Shown piece by piece: positions 60,454 through 64,000 of a stretch of 64,000 nucleotides of DNA (position 1 is its first letter; each line of letters begins with the position of its first letter). Both the position numbers and the translations under genes were made by a program. The notes beneath the pieces are model-generated. The model was given only the letters and a program-made list of their open reading frames with translations, ran no database searches and was not told the DNA's origin. The stretch is from an uncultured Bacteroides sp. (GTDB lineage: Bacteria; Bacteroidota; Bacteroidia; Bacteroidales; Bacteroidaceae): assembly GCA_947038155.1 (NCBI GenBank), contig CAMQVH010000007.1, forward strand, positions 62,001-126,000, read 5' to 3'.

Positions 60454-61791
60454 GTGGATTTATTAAAGAACATATTCAAAGGCGACAAGGTAATCTGGAT
60501 TATCTTCCTCTGTCTCTGCCTCATCTCGATTGTCGAGGTATTCTCGGCAGCATCGACACTGACTTACAAAAGCGGCGACCACTGGGGACCGATTACGCAG
60601 CACTCCATCATCCTGATGGTGGGTGCCGTAGTGGTGGTATTCCTGCACAACGTACCCTACAAATGGTTCCAGGTATTTCCGGTCTTCCTGTATCCTACAT
60701 CCTTGGTGCTACTTGCATTCGTCACATTGATGGGTATCATCACAGGCGACCGCGTCAACGGGGCAGCCCGCTGGATGAGTTTTATGGGACTACAGTTCCA
60801 GCCCTCGGAACTGGCTAAGATGGCAATCATCATCGCCGTCTCTTTCATCCTGTCCAAACGGCAGGACGAATACGGTGCCAACCCGAATGCCTTTAAATAT
60901 ATCATGATTCTCACCGGACTGGTATTTCTGCTCATTGCGCCGGAAAACCTTTCGACAGCGATGCTACTGTTCGGAGTAGTATGCATGATGATGTTCATCG
61001 GACGGGTATCTTCAAAAAAACTGTTCGGCATGCTGGGGATACTGGCACTTGTAGGCGGAGTAGCCGTAGGAATACTGATGGCCATCCCCGCAAAAACACT
61101 GCACAACACCCCTGGTCTTCACCGCTTCGAGACCTGGCAGAACCGTGTTTCCGGTTTCTTCAAGAAAGAAGAAGTACCCGCCGCCAAGTTCGATATTGAT
61201 AAAGATGCGCAGATTGCGCATGCCCGCATCGCCATCGCCACCAGCAACGTGGTCGGCAAGGGACCGGGCAACTCCATACAGCGTGACTTCCTCAGCCAGG
61301 CATTCTCCGACTTTATTTTTGCCATTGTCATCGAGGAAATGGGACTAATAGGAGGTGTCTTCGTCGTATTCCTTTACCTATGGCTATTGATGCGCGCCGG
61401 AAAAATCGCGCAGAAATGCGACCGGACTTTCCCCGCTTTCCTCGTCATGGGCATTGCCTTGCTACTGGTATCGCAGGCGATACTGAATATGATGGTTGCC
61501 GTCGGGCTGTTCCCCGTCACGGGACAACCGTTGCCTTTGGTCAGCAAGGGAGGAACAAGCACATTAATCAACTGCGCCTATATCGGAATGATATTGAGCG
61601 TAAGCCGATATACCGCTCATCTGGAAGAACTGAAAGAACATGACGCACAGATTCAGTTGCAGATAACAACAGATGCGGCAGCCTATTCTGAAGCACAAAC
61701 TGCCGCCGAACCGACTGCCCAGATTCTGAACAACGATGCCAAGTTCGAGGACGAGAATGATTATTTAACAAGAACTGTTGATGAACGATGA
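60454..61791 (+). CDS. ftsW: Lipid II polymerase / division protein FtsW
   Basis: 445 aa, GTG start; GAARWMSFMGLQFQPSELAKMAI, TGQPLPLVSKGGTSTLINC. Confidence 0.95.
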   Translation: MDLLKNIFKGDKVIWIIFLCLCLISIVEVFSAASTLTYKSGDHWGPITQHSIILMVGAVVVVFLHNVPYKWFQVFPVFLYPTSLVLLAFVTLMGIITGDRVNGAARWMSFMGLQFQPSELAKMAIIIAVSFILSKRQDEYGANPNAFKYIMILTGLVFLLIAPENLSTAMLLFGVVCMMMFIGRVSSKKLFGMLGILALVGGVAVGILMAIPAKTLHNTPGLHRFETWQNRVSGFFKKEEVPAAKFDIDKDAQIAHARIAIATSNVVGKGPGNSIQRDFLSQAFSDFIFAIVIEEMGLIGGVFVVFLYLWLLMRAGKIAQKCDRTFPAFLVMGIALLLVSQAILNMMVAVGLFPVTGQPLPLVSKGGTSTLINCAYIGMILSVSRYTAHLEELKEHDAQIQLQITTDAAAYSEAQTAAEPTAQILNNDAKFEDENDYLTRTVDER

Positions 61792-61836
61792 GCGCATCGG
61801 AAAAGGCGGACAACGGATAGAAAAAAAAGGATTGGA

Positions 61837-62958
61837 ATGGAAAAAGAACTTAGAATTATTATCAGTGGTGGAGGTACGGGAGGACACATTTTTCCCGCCG
61901 TCTCCATTGCGAACGCTATAATGGAACTGCGTCCCGACGCCAAAATACTTTTTGTAGGTGCCGAAGGACGTATGGAAATGCAACGGGTTCCCGATGCAGG
62001 CTATCAGATTATCGGTCTGCCGATAGCCGGTTTCGACCGCAAGCATTTATGGAAGAATGTATCGGTAGTAATAAAACTGTTGCGCAGCCAGTGGAAAGCA
62101 CGCAGCATCATCAAGAACTTCCGCCCGCAGGTGGCGGTAGGCGTAGGCGGCTATGCCAGCGGCCCTACCCTAAAGATTGCCGGAATGATGGGCATCCCGA
62201 CCCTGATACAGGAACAGAACTCGTATGCCGGAGTAACAAACAAGCTACTGGCACAGAAAGCCCGGAAGATTTGCGTTGCCTATGACGGAATGGAAAAGTT
62301 CTTCCCTGCTGATAAGATTATCATGACGGGAAATCCGGTACGGCAGAATCTGACAAAGGCGATGCCGGACAAGGAAGACGCACTGCGTTCCTTCAATCTG
62401 CAACCGGGCAAGAAAACAATCCTCATCGTAGGCGGCAGCTTGGGAGCACGTACCATCAACAATACATTGACAGCCGGACTATCGGCTATCAAAGCCAACA
62501 GCGACGTGCAATTCATCTGGCAAACAGGAAAATACTATTACCCGCAGGTGACCGAAGCCGTGAAAGCGGCAGGAGAACTTCCGAACCTGTATGTAACGGA
62601 TTTTATCAAGGATATGGCAGCAGCCTATGCCGCCGCCGACCTCGTTATCTCCCGTGCAGGAGCCGGTTCCATCTCTGAGTTCTGCCTTTTGCATAAACCG
62701 GTTGTCTTAGTGCCTTCGCCCAATGTGGCAGAAGACCACCAGACCAAGAATGCACTGGCCCTGGTAGACAAGCAGGCAGCTATCTGCGTCAAAGACAGCG
62801 AAGCGGAAAGCGCCCTGATGGACATAGCCCTGTCCACCGTCAACGACGGACAGAAGCTTGAAGAATTAAGCAAGAATATTGCCAAGCTGGCTTTGCCCGA
62901 CTCTGCGAAAATCATTGCACAGGAGGTAATAAAACTGGCTGTATCAGCAGCCGATTAA
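61837..62958 (+). CDS. murG: UDP-N-acetylglucosamine--N-acetylmuramyl-(pentapeptide) pyrophosphoryl-undecaprenol GlcNAc transferase
   Basis: 373 aa; ISGGGTGGHIFPAVSIA, GGYASGPTLKIAGMMGIPTLIQEQNSYAG, SRAGAGSISEFC. Confidence 0.97.
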   Translation: MEKELRIIISGGGTGGHIFPAVSIANAIMELRPDAKILFVGAEGRMEMQRVPDAGYQIIGLPIAGFDRKHLWKNVSVVIKLLRSQWKARSIIKNFRPQVAVGVGGYASGPTLKIAGMMGIPTLIQEQNSYAGVTNKLLAQKARKICVAYDGMEKFFPADKIIMTGNPVRQNLTKAMPDKEDALRSFNLQPGKKTILIVGGSLGARTINNTLTAGLSAIKANSDVQFIWQTGKYYYPQVTEAVKAAGELPNLYVTDFIKDMAAAYAAADLVISRAGAGSISEFCLLHKPVVLVPSPNVAEDHQTKNALALVDKQAAICVKDSEAESALMDIALSTVNDGQKLEELSKNIAKLALPDSAKIIAQEVIKLAVSAAD

Positions 62959-63032
62959 CCTCTCTGTCATTAGAGACTACCGGTTAACATATTACAAACA
63001 TAGATTAGAGAATATATTTAGCAACTAAAGAA

Positions 63033-64000
63033 ATGAATATCGAAACAATAAAATCAGTCTACTTCGTAGGTGCCGGCGGCATCGGCATGAGTGCGCTCGT
63101 CCGTTACTTCCTCTTCAAAGGAAAAGTAGTGGCTGGATACGACCGTACCCCTACTTCATTGACTGAAACCCTAATTGCTGAAGGCGCGCAAATACATTAC
63201 GAAGAAAATGTCGACCTGATTCCCGAGGCCTGCAAGGACAAGGAAAGCACTCTCGTCATATTCACACCCGCCGTTCCGCAGGAACACGAAGAATTAGTCT
63301 ATTTCCGCAACAACGGATTCGAAATACAGAAACGTGCGCAAGTATTGGGCACGATTACCCGTTCAAGCAAAGGACTATGCGTGGCTGGCACTCATGGCAA
63401 GACCACCACTTCCACCATGACCGCCCACCTGCTCCATCAGTCACATGTGGAATGTACCGCCTTCCTCGGAGGAATCTCTAAGAACTACGGAACCAACCTG
63501 CTGCTTTCCCAGCAAAGCCCCTACACGGTCATCGAAGCCGACGAGTTCGACCGCTCCTTCCACTGGTTGTCGCCCTATATTTCCGTCATCACCTCGACAG
63601 ACCCCGACCACCTCGATATCTACGGAACAGCGGAAGCCTACCTCGAAAGTTTCGAGCACTACACCACCCTTATCCAACCGGGCGGTGCATTGATAATCCG
63701 CAAAGGCATCTCCCTGCAACCGAAAGTGCAGCCCGGCGTACGTGTCTACACCTACTCACGTGACGAAGGAGACTTCCACGCAGAGAACATCCACATCGGC
63801 AACGGAGAGATATTCATCGACTTTGTAGCCCCGGACACCCGCATCAATGACATCCAACTGGGAGTCCCGGTAAGCATCAACATAGAAAACAGCATAGCCG
63901 CCATGGCATTGGCACACCTGAACGGAGTGACTGCCGAAGAGATAAAAAGAGGCATGGCAAGCTTCCGCGGAGTAGACCGTCGGTTCGACTTCAAAATCAA
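63033..64000 (+). CDS. murC: UDP-N-acetylmuramate--L-alanine ligase, 3' end outside window
   Basis: Not in ORF track (runs off edge). MNIETIKSVYFVGAGGIGMSALVRYFLFKG...AGTHGKTTTSTMTAHLLH...EADEFDRSFHWLSP; frame open to 64000. Confidence 0.95.
   Translation, partial: MNIETIKSVYFVGAGGIGMSALVRYFLFKGKVVAGYDRTPTSLTETLIAEGAQIHYEENVDLIPEACKDKESTLVIFTPAVPQEHEELVYFRNNGFEIQKRAQVLGTITRSSKGLCVAGTHGKTTTSTMTAHLLHQSHVECTAFLGGISKNYGTNLLLSQQSPYTVIEADEFDRSFHWLSPYISVITSTDPDHLDIYGTAEAYLESFEHYTTLIQPGGALIIRKGISLQPKVQPGVRVYTYSRDEGDFHAENIHIGNGEIFIDFVAPDTRINDIQLGVPVSINIENSIAAMALAHLNGVTAEEIKRGMASFRGVDRRFDFKI

Overview
The window reads as a Bacteroides-type (Bacteroidales) chromosome segment: TAnnTTTG-like -7 boxes, SusC/SusD pairs, and lipoproteins with S-C lipoboxes. 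From left to right: (i) two divergent AAA-ATPase/PD-(D/E)XK paralogues, the first cut by the window edge; (ii) a locus of TonB receptor, DUF5689 and DUF6359-like lipoproteins and three secreted nucleases that looks like a surface nucleic-acid capture/degradation system; (iii) housekeeping genes including prfB with an intact programmed +1 frameshift; (iv) a GH18 endoglycosidase polysaccharide utilization locus (PUL) with ECF sigma, FecR, SusC and SusD, and a candidate antisense sRNA at the susC 5' end; (v) argE; (vi) an AT-rich accessory block (transglutaminase-like lipoprotein, O-antigen-ligase/TPR protein, two small paralogues, Cys-rich lipoproteins, a DUF1573 protein, membrane HTH regulator); (vii) an HU-like gene with a four-copy ~22-bp repeat array at its promoter, next to a DUF3874 remnant; (viii) EnvC/DUF4292/TPR, dut, dgt and the glycine-lipid acyltransferases glsB/glsA; (ix) an ECF sigma gene and a degraded second copy of the block (vi) core carrying a metallopeptidase gene pair; (x) the dcw cluster from rsmH to murC (truncated by the window end). 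No tRNA, rRNA or CRISPR array was recognised. All family names come from reading motifs, not from database searches.
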